Positions 1 to 10,708 of a stretch of DNA of 64,000 bases are shown here, piece after piece. Made by a program: the position numbers and the translations under genes. Source of the DNA: Acanthosepion esculentum (taxonomy: Eukaryota; Mollusca; Cephalopoda; Sepiida; Sepiidae); assembly GCA_964036315.1 (NCBI GenBank), contig OZ038482.1:8611020-8675019 (forward strand), written 5' to 3'. The first letter of the stretch is position 1. Each line of letters starts with the position of its first letter. The notes under the pieces are model-generated. The model did not search any database, was not told the DNA's origin, and saw only the letters and a program-made list of their open reading frames with translations.

Positions 1-90
1 TGGTAAGACACCAGAAGTGTTGAAACAAAATGGCTATTTTTGTAATGATGTTATAACATGTTTATGTTATAATTTTTGAATAAATAAAAT
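1..90. repeat. Dispersed repeat, copy 1 (cut by window edge)
   Basis: Bases 1-80 align closely with 18797-18875. Both share a segment reading TAAGACACCAG, then GTTGAAACAAAAT, then TGATGTTATAACATG and TATGTTATAATTTT. The left end is cut by the window. There is no coding potential and I cannot assign a class. Confidence 0.55.
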
Positions 91-629
91 TTGTACATTT
101 GACCACCCTACGACACTAATGTGTTACGTGGCAAGATAATATTATGTATAAGGCATATTTAGGCAGAAATTATTTCTTTGAACATATTTCAATCAAGAAG
201 TTTTCCATTTTTTATTGTATTTTTCAGTTTTCGAATAAGTTTTTCTATATCTCAATCAAAACAGTGGAAAACTGTCGATAATGAATGTTTTGCTCTGTTT
301 TTGCCCACGTTCTGTCGACTGTCTCAGTCATTACTAAAAACTGGGTGTTGAAAAAGTTTTTATTGGCTACATCTTGACGTTTTTTTTCGAGTGTTATATT
401 TCAAATTAATTCAAATATACGCCTATTGTGTAGGCCACCTATAGAAACCGTTTTATGAAATGACATCACTTATTCGACAGTAAGTATAAGAGTATTTAAT
501 AAATGATGGCTAAAATAGTGAAGATTATGGGGGAAAAGATGTCTATTAATTCATTTTGTGAGTGGATATCATTTCAGTGCAAGTGAATGTGAGTAAATTA
601 ATGTCAGAAAAGAAAAAAATGAATAATTC

Positions 630-950
630 TGGAAAGAGCGATAACTGAACTTGAGAAACCTTTTTTCCTGAAAAATTGTTTTAATAGAAAGATTTTATAA
701 ATTTCAACTGAGAGTCGTAAGTGCTGTTCGGTTAATAAAAGCTGAATGTTTCCTTATCAAGAAACGGATATCACCATCACCATTAGCTATGAGGAAAACA
801 GATACTCTACTTTGATTCCAGGCCAATATCCAGGGTGGGAAGAAAAAACTCTAATAGCACAGGCTGTTCGGTCAATGAATACGGAATGTTTTCTCATAAG
901 GAAACGGCTAATATTGCATTTACCATTACCATTCTAGTCCGATATAAACC
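630..950. repeat. Dispersed repeat sharing sequence with 24915-25075
   Basis: The shared stretch includes AACTTGAGAAACC, then CGTTTTAATAGAAA or a variant, TTTCAACTGA and a GAATGTTT...AAGAAACG block. In this copy the terminal block occurs twice (near 735-775 and 860-910), so the unit is partly duplicated. The element class is unknown. Short open frames here look fortuitous. Confidence 0.5.
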
Positions 951-1052
951 CATGAAAATGCTCCCGATACAAGTCCGCTTTGCTAACCATTTGGCTAAAT
1001 AGCGTCGATTCGATCCATTTCAGAAACCTACTTTTTGTCGCATTAGGCGATC

Positions 1053-1064
1053 TGCGCACGCGCA
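1053..1064. promoter_or_regulatory. NRF1-type palindromic site (candidate)
   Basis: TGCGCACGCGCA matches the NRF1 consensus YGCGCAYGCGCR exactly in otherwise AT-rich DNA. No gene start can be seen near it, so function is doubtful. Confidence 0.25.
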
Positions 1065-1269
1065 TAGCAAATTATTAAAATTGTGGCCTCTGGTCGAAAT
1101 CAATGTTAAATTCTGTTCATCCAGACTTTATCACTAAAAATGACGAACGCATATTGTTCTCATTATCATTTCTTATCTCGGATTAGGACAAAGATATAAT
1201 CGCGCTTACTTATAATATATAAGCACGTCTCACTATCTCTGTGAGTGTGTCCGTTATCCTGTACGTCCA

Positions 1270-1271
<2 letters not shown>

Positions 1272-1358
<87 letters not shown>

Positions 1359-1380
1359 TAGATAGATAGATAGAGAGAGA
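1272..1380. repeat. Compound microsatellite (TA)n-(GA)n-(GATA)n
   Basis: A run of TA (1272-1328) passes into GA (1328-1353) and then GATA or GAGA units. Reading frames through it are artefacts of the repeat. Confidence 0.97.
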
Positions 1381-1479
1381 AACAGATATAGAAATCAACG
1401 CTGCATGGTGATTGTCAGTTTCATGCATGAGGCTATCCTCAAGCAATGTGTTCAACGTCATATTAAACGGTCGTTTTTT

Positions 1480-1640
1480 TTACAAAGGAGGACGCAGGTT
1501 CGATCCCTACCCGAGAGCACATTTTCTTTATTAAGATTTCTTTAATACGCAAGCCGATAGACGCAATACATACTGTTTAAAGTAAAAAATAAACATGGGT
1601 TTTTTATTTCAAATACGTTCCTATTATAATAACGTTTGAC

Positions 1641-1643
<3 letters not shown>
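1480..1643 (+). mobile_element. tRNA-derived SINE, Ser/Leu-like head family (5'-truncated)
   Basis: A B-box-like stretch, GCAGGTTCGATCCCTAC, is followed by GAGAGCACATTTTC and a tail with AGACGCAATAC and AATAACGTTTGA, ending in (TA)n. The same tail follows the tRNA-like heads at 5311 and, more diverged, 63845. The A-box half is missing or degraded. Confidence 0.6.

Positions 1644-1677
<34 letters not shown>
1644..1677. repeat. (TA)n tract, left flank of a mariner insertion
   Basis: This dinucleotide run resumes at 2568 on the other side of the mariner element at 1678-2567. The transposon therefore appears to have inserted into an existing TA array. Confidence 0.9.
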
Positions 1678-1681
<4 letters not shown>

Positions 1682-2566
1682 GGTCATTCAATAAATATGG
1701 TGAAATTTTCGGTATAAGGACTTCTAATAGAGATAGAAGCTTACTTTTTAAAAAATTTTTTTTTTTGTTTTACTTCTTTTCTTTTTCACATGGATTTAAT
1801 TTTTTTTGCAGATTAAAAAAAAAACTTTGAGAGTTTTGGCGATTAACAAAGATGGCCAACAAAGAAGCATGCTCCAGGATTGAACAGCGGTCAGTTATCA
1901 AGTTTTTGGTTGCTGAAGGGTGCAAACCAGTTGAAATTCATAGGAGAATGTCAACTGTGTATGGTGCCACATGTTTTAGCCAAAAAATGTCTAGAAGTGG
2001 GCTAAATTGTTTAAAGAATGAAAGAGCAGTGTTGAGGATGAAGACAGGCCTGGGAGGCCTACAGAAGTGAGGTCTCCTGAGGTGATCGAATCAGTCAATG
2101 ACCTCATTCAGTCTGGCAGAAGGGTGACAGTGGATGACATTGCAAGGGCTTTGAGCTTATCTGTTGGGACAAACGCAGGGGTCATCAGTCAGAAGGAGTT
2201 ATCTTGCATCATGACAACGCAAGGCCTCACACAGCAGCCCAGACGGTGCAGACCATCAACGAGCGGGGCTGGGAACTGCTCCCTCATCCCCTTACAGCCC
2301 AGACCTTGCCCGTTCAGAGTTTCACCTGTTTGGTCCCTTGAAAGCGTTCGGTCCCTTGAAAGTGACAATGAAGTCAAAAGTGTTGTGAGCGACTGGCTGA
2401 GACATCAGTCCAAAGATTTTTACGCTGAGGGAATACGGAAGCTTGTGCACAGATGGGAAAAGTGTGTGACAGTGCTGGGAGACTACGTTGAAAAAAAAAA
2501 GTAAGCTTCTATCTGTATTAGAAGTCCTTATACCGAAAAATTCACCTTATTTATTGAATGACCCTC

Positions 2567-2567
<1 letters not shown>
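1678..2567 (+). mobile_element. Internally deleted mariner-family transposon
   Basis: Terminal inverted repeats of about 70 bp frame the element. The left one begins YGAGGGTCATTCAATAAATA after TA at 1676-1677. The right one ends with the complement, CCCTCG, followed by TA. Inside are the N-terminal helix-turn-helix part and the C-terminal part of a mariner transposase, joined by a large internal deletion. Length is 890 bp against about 1.3 kb for an intact element. It could only be moved in trans. Confidence 0.9.
1852..2504 (+). pseudogene. Broken mariner transposase
   Basis: The first frame (1852-2070) begins MANKEACSRIEQRSVIKFLV and contains EIHRRMSTVYG, the first paired-type DNA-binding helix of mariner transposases. 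A frame change near 2010 leads into RPTEVRSPEVIESVNDLI, the second helix-turn-helix linker. At about 2180 the sequence jumps to the catalytic C-terminal half. The HHDNARPHTA motif with the second catalytic Asp is readable at about 2206-2235 in another frame. The C-terminus (2370-2500) has SDWLRHQSKDFYAEGIRKLV, typical of the family end. The segment with the first catalytic Asp is gone, and several frameshifts follow. Confidence 0.88.

Positions 2568-2639
<72 letters not shown>
2568..2639. repeat. (TA)n microsatellite
   Basis: This uninterrupted TA run of about 70 bp directly abuts the right end of the mariner element. It is the continuation of the array at 1644-1677. Confidence 0.97.
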
Positions 2640-2641
<2 letters not shown>

Positions 2642-3278
2642 AGAGAAAAACAATGAAGAGAAAAAAAGATTATGAGGTAAACCTACCTGTCCTTAACATT
2701 ACCTTTCGGAATTCGGAATAGGAAGAATATATTTAACACCACAAAAGTCGAGAAGCAATGTGAAGTGAAAAATAACACTAACATGTTTGCAGTGACAACA
2801 CAAATGCGTTTTTTTGTTTTATTTTTCAAGATCCTATTTGTATTATATCAAGATCATGGGTTTTAAATAGGCGACTATTTAACTGTTTTTCCTTTTTGTT
2901 TTAATTGCAAAATTTAGTCGACATTAATTCACACACGCTTAAATACACGTAACCAGTATGATCGACTTGTGAGTCCCACTTGCCGACATTTGGTTATAAA
3001 GAGGAATGCGAGAGAGAAAAACATTTCAATAAGGCGAAAACAGAAAATCAAAAAGAAAAAAGCCATTTGTTGTATAACTGTAAATAGAGCAAAACGATTT
3101 TGCTTTTCCTTATCCCAGACAACTTAATGGCCAATACTTGCAATGGAACGGTTATCATTGAAATTTGAAGTTTTAACATCTTAGCTTCCCTATCCCCGTG
3201 AGTTATCAATAACTGTACTTAATAATGAGAAATGAATCGGTTAAATGTTATCTTTGCTTGCTGGCCTAATCTTCAAAT
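2640..3278. other. AT-rich interval, nothing recognised
   Basis: No open frame with a recognisable domain, no clear tRNA-like promoter and no terminal inverted repeats were found. Confidence 0.5.
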
Positions 3279-3280
3279 TA

Positions 3281-4543
3281 TCAGGTCATCCCATAAGTTC
3301 TGTCCGAATTTTGAATTTTGAAACAAGTGACCAAATGTTACATTTAATTACAGATTCAATCAACAATGTATTTTCCCTGATTATCTATGACTTCCTTCCA
3401 TCTATTAACAAGCTTACTAATTCCATTACTGTAAAATTATTTTGGCTTTGATTCGAAGAACTCACAAATGTCAGTTTTAACCTCTTCCTGTGTTACAAAA
3501 TCTGTTTCTTCCAAATGATTCTGTAAGCTACGAAACAAATGGTAGTCTGAAGGAGCAAGGTCGGGAGAATAAGGTGGATGAGGAATTTTCTCCCAACCAA
3601 GTTCTTCGGACTTTTGTGACGTGATTCTTGCTGTGTGTGGTCGCGTTTTCGATTCACTAGAGCAGGTCTTTTTTTCCTCAAAGCTTGGTTCAAACGCTCT
3701 AATTGCTGACAGTATATTTGAGCATTAATTGTTGCATTAGGTGGTAAGAATTCAAAGTGGATTATTCCTTGGCAATCCCACCAGATTGAAAGAAAAACCT
3801 TTTGCCCATGAAGTTCCATTCTCGGCTGTGGCTGGGGTCTTTCCCCTTTACCAAGCCACTGTCTATGACGCTTAACATTTCGATAAAAGATCCATTTTTC
3901 GTTGCCAGTCACAAGTCTGTCCAAAAAAGGTGAAACGAGTTGGCGAGAATGGAGAGAAGAGCAGATGTCAACTCGGGATTTGAGGTTGTTTTCAGACAAT
4001 TCATGTGGCACCCATTTTCCAAGTTTAGGAACTTTTCCAAGTTGTTGAAGTTGACGATGAACAGTTGCATGGTTTGAACTGAGAACCACTGCCAATTCCT
4101 CAACTGATAAAGCAGGATTTTCTTCAAGGGCTGCTTCAAGAAGCTTTTCATCAAACCTAACTGGACGTCCGGTTCGATCTTCATCCTCAAGTGTGAAATC
4201 TCCACCTCTGAATTTTGCAAACCATCTTCTGCAAGTTCTTTCATTCACACATTCCTCTCCATAAACTGAGTGAATGTTTCTAGCCGCTTCGGCTGCTGGG
4301 TTTACTTTCTTGAACTCATAAAGCATTATGTGCCTCAAATGATTCTTGGGTACTTTCATGTTAGCAGAGTTTTAATCAAACAAAATTTTATTTTATTGTT
4401 CTCTGAAATAAAATTTGATCGGTTTAAATGCATCTAAACATAAAAATAATGTTCAGCTCCATTAGACATTATAAAATACTTTTTAAATTTCGTTCATTTT
4501 AACAAAAAGTTAAAATTCGGACAGAACTTATGGGATGACCTAA
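3281..4543 (-). mobile_element. Near full-length mariner transposon
   Basis: Ends at 3281 and 4543 are matching inverted repeats of about 32 bp, starting TYAGGTCATCCCATAAGTTC and continuing TGTCCGAATTTT. They are bounded by TA at 3279-3280 and 4544-4545, the usual mariner target duplication. The 1263-bp length is normal for the family. The transposase lies on the minus strand and is lesioned (see 3493-4359). Confidence 0.93.
3493..4359 (-). pseudogene. Mariner transposase, catalytic triad broken
   Basis: The ATG at 4359 gives an open frame of 288 codons. Residues 8-50 (RHIMLYEF...ERTCRRWFAKF) form the first helix-turn-helix. Residues 64-107 carry GRPVRFDEK and the second one. WVPHEL at 116-121 is the family linker motif. 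The first catalytic residue is altered: the usual GDEKW reads GNEKW (Asn153, GAC to AAC). After VNRK (residue 238) the HHDN motif with the second Asp is deleted and the frame shifts. The out-of-frame tail still encodes SPDLAPSDYHLF at about 3531-3576. Two of the three catalytic Asp positions are therefore lost, so the enzyme should be dead. The binding domain and the terminal repeats are intact. Confidence 0.92.
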
Positions 4544-4972
4544 TACATACAAAGAGGCTCTTTGTTTAAAGCAGACGACATTAATTTTATTTCTTTGACC
4601 TCATTAAAAACAAATCTCATGTTAGTGAAGTCGTTGGTTGGTTCATTTTTTTAAAAAAATCTTAATTGTAGAAATCTTTCCAAGAACAATCATTCAAATT
4701 GTCCCATGTTAATGAATTTTGATGCGCAAAAGAATGGAGACATTTTCGCATCTCTTTGAAAACCATTTTTTTTTGTCAGTAACGATTTTCATCTATTTTA
4801 AAATTTTGTTGTAAATCTTTTTCGCAAATTCATAAAGAAAAAATACCTAAGATACGCTCAGCTTATTTTTTTTCGTAGATATAATAAAGGCAAACATATA
4901 AGATATTAGTGTAATCAAATAAAAAATATTTTGACATTTTTAGCGACAAAGACATTCCTGAACAACTATGCG

Positions 4973-5165
4973 CTTCGATGTGGCATAATGGTTAGCGAGC
5001 TGGGTATAGGCGACAATTAGTAATGAGTTCGTTCCTCACTGGATTCCCAAGAGAATATTTGACATTAAATTATCGCGCAATGGTTGACATGTGGTAAAAT
5101 CAACCTGCCTAACCCCACCACAATGACTATATATTACGCTTTGTTTACGCAGTGCTTAAAGTGAG
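4973..5165 (+). mobile_element. tRNA-derived SINE, common family
   Basis: The head has an A-box-like GTGGCATAATGGTTAGCGAG and a B-box-like GAGTTCGTTCCTCAC, about 45 bp apart as in Pol III type 2 promoters. It resembles the heads at 22408, 27588 and 47738. The 3' part is diverged, with no clear CCTTGTGCCA motif. Confidence 0.7.
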
Positions 5166-5310
5166 GTCCAAGAACGACTGGCCCGAGTGCCGTAGACCGT
5201 TCAACCACGCACAGTGCTACAACATATCGCTTCGTTCAAATTTTCTCGAAAGCCCATATGTGTTCGGCTTCGTATCCGAAAGGGTAAACAGAACCTTGCT
5301 GTGATGTGAT

Positions 5311-5500
5311 GCTTTCCGTGGCCGAGCGGTCTAAAGCACGGCAGATCAGATGTAGGTTTCGAACCCTACCGGAGGTCACATTTTTTTTGTTAGGTTTTCT
5401 CAAGCGCGCAGACCAGTAGACGCAATGCACACAATTTAAAAAGAAAATGAGCATCTAACTCATATCCGATTATCCACTCAAAATAACGTTTGAAGTAATA
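5311..5500 (+). mobile_element. tRNA-derived SINE, Ser/Leu-like head
   Basis: The head reads GTGGCCGAGCGGTCTAAAGC (A-box of tRNA-Ser/Leu type), then GTAGGTTTCGAACCCTAC (T-arm and B-box). The anticodon arm is degraded, so this is not a functional tRNA. The tail (AGACGCAATGC ... AATAACGTTTGA) matches the copy at 1480-1643. Confidence 0.72.
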
Positions 5501-5589
5501 TATATTTTTTCTCATATTCTCTCACTCACAGTAACCCTTTGCGCCTTAGTGGCTTTATTCCCTTGCTTGATATATATATATATATGTTG

Positions 5590-5762
5590 GGGGGGTCCGT
5601 GTAGATTTAGAATCGGGTGGCGGTGGGTGGGGGTGCGTGTAGATTTAGAATCGGGTGGAGGTTGGTGGGGGTGCGTGTAGATTTAGAATCGGGTGGCGGT
5701 TGGGGGGTGCGTGTAGATTTAGAATCGGGTGGCAGTGGGTGGTGGGTGCGTGTAGATTTAGA
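5590..5762 (+). repeat. G-rich minisatellite, period 36-39 bp
   Basis: GTAGATTTAGAATCGGGTGG recurs at 5601, 5639, 5677, 5713 and (partial) 5752, separated by stretches rich in GGGTGG and GGGGG. The plus strand has many closely spaced G-runs, so G-quadruplex formation is plausible. Confidence 0.93.
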
Positions 5763-6990
5763 ATAACAATATCCGAAGTTACGAAATGACTTTGCTCTTT
5801 GAAGGTGAAGTTTGAAGTATAACGATTATAATTCGCGAAATGTATTCCCGTATAACTATTGCGGTTTTGGGGGTATTTCTTTTAAAGAAACTCTGAACTT
5901 AGTTCGAATTCATATGACTGAAAATGTTGTGAAAAAAAGCCCTCCTATATTCTATGATGATGGATGATCATAAAAATGCTTTTCTTTTACGAACAAATCA
6001 TCATCTTTTTTCTTTAATTGGTTCAGTCGGCAAAGTGTTGAAAGTTATATTTTATTGCGCAAAGTCTTAATTGATTCGCTTTTTAGCTAAAAAAAATTCC
6101 TACTTGTAAAGTTTTCATCACTAAATGAGCTCAGAGTTGCACGAGGGAAAAATCGTCTTCGCTAATAGAAGAGAAAAGCAGTTACACTTTGACCCTGGAA
6201 GCAGCAAATCAAGTACAACAGTGATTAAACTCATTAGACGTAAAAAAAAAAAATTAACACTTCAAAATAACACACACGGTGTGTGCCGATGTCGATCCCC
6301 CAGACATCATCCGCTAATGGCGGACGTGCTTTTCAGTCTTGCGTTAATCAGTGTATGTCATTGACATTTGTAAAGTGGCAGGGCTATTTACCCAACTCAC
6401 TCCCACTGAAGAAAAAATGATGAACTGCAACAAGTCACGATGTGAAATTTAGTTTTCTTTAAATTTTCTCTTCTATTTTTTGAATGAAACTTTTCTAATT
6501 TTTTTTTCTTTTCAGGAGTGGGGCGTTTTGTCCTTTATATAAATGCTTGTTTAAATGTAGAATCAACGAACAAACGGTTTGGTTAATAACCACTTCGAAT
6601 CAATTATAGCACTCATTTTAGCCTAGTACAGAGCCTAACGGAGTACGCATGGGAGAGAAAAAGACATTTGTGCTTCGCCATGTTTCCTAACGAGGAAGAT
6701 TGTGTTTGGTTTGGAAAATTAGATATGGAAATCCTGGTTTTATCTTTGGCTCAAAAATCAGTCACTAATGTCGGTAGGGAGCATGCAGCTATCTCAGCCA
6801 CGAAGCAGGGTTACAGTTATCATTTGTAGACGTTTAATTACTCTTTTTGGCGAAATGAAGAAAATTCGTAAAAAAATTGAAAATTCGCCCAAGCTTCGAA
6901 CTGATCAAGAGAAAAAAGATTTTTTATTGAACTTAATGTAATTTTTACCTTAGCCTAACAAAAATTCACGAAAAAATTCTGTCAATTAAT
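5763..6990. other. AT-rich interval, nothing recognised
   Basis: Only short fortuitous open frames occur here, for example 79 codons from 6125 without any known motif. I see no terminal repeats or tRNA-like promoter. Confidence 0.45.
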
Positions 6991-6991
6991 C

Positions 6992-7286
6992 CTCTAAGAT
7001 AGGCTGACACTTCCTCTTCATTATGAATGCTAATTTCCTCCTCTAAGATAGGCTGACTCTTCCTCTTGATTCTGAATGCTAATTTCCTCCTCTAAGATAG
7101 GCTGACTCTTACTCTTCATTCTGAATGCTAATTTCCTCCTCTAAGATAGGCTGACTCTTACTCTTGATTCTGAATGCCAATTTCCTCCTCTAAGATAGGC
7201 TGACTCTTACTCTTCATTCTGAATGCTAATTTCCTCCTCTAAGATAGGCTGATTCTTCCTCTTCATTCTGAATGCTAATTTCCTCC
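6992..7286. repeat. Minisatellite, 49-bp unit, six copies
   Basis: CTCTAAGATAGGCTGACTCT starts copies at 6992, 7041, 7090, 7139, 7188 and 7237, an exact 49-bp period. Copies differ at only a few bases, so the amplification is recent. The unit is not a multiple of three, so the minus-strand frame through it (7207-7392) is not a coding repeat. Confidence 0.96.
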
Positions 7287-8575
7287 AAGCTACGCTACTT
7301 CCCCCCTCCAAGCTGGTACTTTTTTTCACCTCCAAGCTGATACTTTTCTCAAGGTTACCTCTTTTCCCCAGAGATGATTTGAATGAATTCATTTATTGTA
7401 ATCTGAATAGAAGTAGCTTATCAACTTTAAACATGAACCACTTCTGACTAACACGTTCGCTGCGGTGGACGTCGTTACAAAACTAACGCTGTCTGCTGTC
7501 GACGTATATATATATATATAAATTAAATATAAGTTTTGCTTAAAATCAGTTTTTGAACCTCTCAAAATAAAATGAAAATCGTTTTTAATTTACGAAAAAA
7601 AAAACCCACGAAAGAATAAATTGAGTAACATTTATTTACAAAATGAATCTATAATCGATGATCACATTTAAGTATCATCCTTGAAACTAATAATGAAACG
7701 CATTTGAATTGGTGTTTGCTTTTGATTCACAAGCAAACACAACAGTCAGCCTTTCATTTCTGAGAGAGCCTCTTTTTGAATGTCTAGTGTACTATGGATA
7801 TAAAACTTTTGGTCAGCTGACTGACCGCAGTGAAGTCAAAACAATGAACGCGTCAAAAAAATGTTTCCACAAAGAATCTCAGTCTCACACCATTTCATGC
7901 CTTTCGTTGCTTAGCAACGCAATCATCTTGACAATCGTTCGCACGCTGCCATATTTATCGCTGCGTTTTGTGCTGGAGACTAGAATCTTTGCGCAGTGTA
8001 TTTGATAAATTATTTATATCACTTGACATTGCTTTCTCATCCTCTTTGTCGAGACAAAAAGAAACAGTTCGTACGAAACATGTGCTGAATGTCGATGTTG
8101 GAATCTTTCATCAAAAACCGGATGTTTGGGAATTTGAAGCAGTTTTATTCTGTTCATTGCAAAATGTACGTGAATAAACTTTGGCGAGGAAGTTATTTAC
8201 ACAGATTTAGTTTTAGGATGCTAGCCAAAGAATAATGGTTAACAAACTTATCTTACAGAATAATTTTCTAGCGAAGCAGTGCGGATTTATTAAAACGGAA
8301 ATCAATAAAAGCAAAAACTCCTAACTTAGAGAGTAAGGCGTCTAGCCGCGGAGGATTTGGGGAATTTATTTCGCTTCCACAGTGGAAATAACTCTTCTTG
8401 TTGCTGCTGTCTTTGTTGTTCTTATGAAATTTACTGGAACCAACAAAATTCCTTTCGACTGTTAAGAGGAAAACATTGTAATGAGTTTTAAAAAAATATT
8501 TTTTAGAGGTTTTCCGTTTTCTCATAATCGGTGACCATCACAGTTTTGATTTTAACCGTCTATTATTCGGCCTTG
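7287..8575. other. Interval with no recognised gene
   Basis: Apart from a short (TA)n at 7506-7520 and a hairpin at 7712, I see only frames of up to 98 codons (7709-8005) that match no family I know. An RFX X-box-like palindrome, GTTGCTTAGCAAC, occurs at 7906-7918. Confidence 0.4.
7712..7740. repeat. Small perfect hairpin
   Basis: GTGTTTGCTT and AAGCAAACAC form a 10-bp stem around a 9-nt loop. Its significance is unknown. Confidence 0.5.
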
Positions 8576-9640
8576 TAGGGAACTCAACTAATTATCTAAT
8601 GTTTAAAATTAATTTTAAAAAATAAAAAAGTTTTTTTGAAGCTTTCATTTTAGCTTTAATTCAAAGCTAAAGGATTCAGTTTACTATTTCCAGTAGGGAA
8701 AAACACTCCGGTGTATTTCAAATAGAAATTGGAATCGATTTTTTAAATTAAATATAAAATAGCTGATTAGCGTTCTTTTTTAGTCATCTGTCATCGCAAT
8801 GTTATTCTCTTTATTAAAAAATCTTCCAAAAATAAAATATACTTTTCTGAAGCTTTATTTGAGAAATATTTGCTGATTTAAAGTATAATTAATCTGATTT
8901 GAAACAAATATTATTTACTTTAAGTTTAAAATAACACAATAAACGAAGCAATAGCCGTGTTTTTAACTACCAGTAGCCATTTTTATGTGTTCGACGAGTA
9001 GCAACAAGGTGATACAGGTTTATTGTTGTTCTACGCAGAATTTATCTGTCAAACATAATTTAAGAAAATGACTTGAGCGCCTTTTTTTATATAATTTTTA
9101 AGTACTCAGTAATCTTAAAAATGTTGGAAAATATTCTCCGTAATCTAATTTTAGGAATGTTGACTTTAAATTTACTATAGTCATCGCTCTTATTTTCTGA
9201 TAATGTCGTGTATGGTCGTCCATACTTTCAAAAATGCGCACGTTTATATACATAAAAAAATTCAAAATTCTTTTAAAAATCCTGGAGCTTTATTATTTAT
9301 GATTAGTAAATATAGTTCATTATAAATTCATTATTCATCGAAAATAATGTTTTCTTAAGACAATAATGTCCTTAATATATTTTATATATAAAGCTAATTA
9401 AAAGTTTTCGCAATTAAATGATGTCATAGTTTTATTACATTTTTATTTTATTTTACAGATATTTTGATTGAGAGCAGATTTTTCGGTAATTTTGGTGCTG
9501 CTGTTTGACAAAAACAAAATGTTTACTAAAATTCTTCAAGGAGTTCTGCTTTTAACTAGTATAAATATGAAGAGGCTAAAATTTTAATTTTTCGAAATTT
9601 CATGAAATTAAGTAAGTAGGGAGGGGGTAACAGATGTAAA
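8576..9640 (+). mobile_element. Non-coding hAT-like element, copy 1 (3'-truncated)
   Basis: It begins with TAGGGAACTCAAC, a decayed form of the TAGGGACCTCCAC end of the copy at 12713. It stays alignable with that copy through shared landmarks: GCTTT...ATTTTAGYTTTAATT, GTATTTCAAA, GTCGTGTATGGTCGYCC, and ATAAATATGAAGAGG near 9565. Similarity is lost after about 9640. No transposase is encoded. Confidence 0.7.
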
Positions 9641-10085
9641 GAGTGGGTGAAAAAATGCCCCCTCACACCTTAATTTATAGATTTAATAGTTTTCTGGCAA
9701 GCGATAGTTTTCTTATATCATTATTATATAGTCAGGTGTGTAGAATCCAGAGAAGGTTTAATAAAGAAATCTGAAGAAAACTTTTAATGTTCGTTTACTC
9801 GGTCGGGTTAAAAGAACAAAATTGTGTGGCTTAATCAGAAAATAAATGAACCATATACTTTCAACCGATTCTGGGAACATTGGAAAGGATTGACCTGGAA
9901 TTCACCGCGGAAGAACTGGGAGAATTTAAAGAAATTTCGATGAAGCAAGAAAATTGAAAAGAAAGAAAACAGCACAAATTAAACTAACGACTTTTGAACA
10001 AAAGTCAAACAATTTTGTTCTTTTCTTTCATGCCGACCGAGGGACGCCAGCTTAGCTGGGATAATATTACTGATTAAATATTGAG

Positions 10086-10123
<38 letters not shown>

Positions 10124-10150
10124 TCACACACACACACACACTTACATACA
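10086..10150. repeat. (CA)n microsatellite
   Basis: This is a CA run with a few interruptions. The His-Thr reading frames through it are artefacts. Confidence 0.96.
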
Positions 10151-10255
10151 CTCACACTTATTACGTTCTAATCAAAGGAAGTCTGTCTAACGTTGTCGAA
10201 ACACGTAATCAAGTCAATAAAACAGTTTTCTACTTTGTCAAATTTATCAAATACA

Positions 10256-10258
<3 letters not shown>

Positions 10259-10308
<50 letters not shown>
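10259..10308. repeat. (TA)n microsatellite
   Basis: An uninterrupted TA run of about 50 bp. Confidence 0.97.
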
Positions 10309-10310
<2 letters not shown>

Positions 10311-10374
10311 CTGTTTTTTTTAAATAAAAATAAATGCTAAGAACTCTGAACTCATTGTTCTTTCCTATTATTTT

Positions 10375-10375
10375 A

Positions 10376-10416
<41 letters not shown>
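10375..10416. repeat. Compound (TA)n(TG)n
   Basis: TA units pass directly into about 14 TG units. The TG half probably arose by mutation from the TA array. Confidence 0.95.
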
Positions 10417-10419
<3 letters not shown>

Positions 10420-10537
10420 TGTGTAAGTAATTAAATATATATATGCAATTTGTTATATATATTATTTATATATTATATATGCGCGGTACTTATTGGAAAG
10501 CGCTCAGTATCAGTGATAGAGCTAATATATTTAGTGA

Positions 10538-10636
10538 GATTGATGCGAGTTTGGGACACTGGGTTTCACGCTATTTGCGATTTTGTCTGACGATCGCAAA
10601 TTGCGTGAAACCCAGAGTCGCAAACTCAAATCAATC
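10538..10636. repeat. Long imperfect hairpin (44-bp arms)
   Basis: The left arm, 10538-10581, starts GATTGATGCGAGTTT. It pairs with the right arm, 10593-10636, with only a handful of mismatches around an 11-nt loop. Both arms contain TGGGTTTCACGC and TTTGCGAT blocks. A (TA)n tract follows directly. It resembles a foldback MITE. Confidence 0.85.
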
Positions 10637-10637
10637 C

Positions 10638-10639
<2 letters not shown>

Positions 10640-10705
<66 letters not shown>
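10640..10705. repeat. (TA)n microsatellite
   Basis: A TA run of about 65 bp adjoining the hairpin at 10538-10636. Confidence 0.97.

Positions 10706-10708
<3 letters not shown>

Noticed and set aside
5311..5380. Functional tRNA gene
   Set aside because: The anticodon arm cannot be folded and the copy has a SINE tail.
6992..7286. Regularly spaced repeats resembling a CRISPR array (also at 24541, 27675 and 5590)
   Set aside because: The units abut without unique spacers, the DNA is eukaryotic, and no cas-like genes exist.
7709..8177. Two overlapping frames of 98 and 69 codons as a small gene
   Set aside because: No domain, start context or homologous family recognised, and the length is within chance for this composition.
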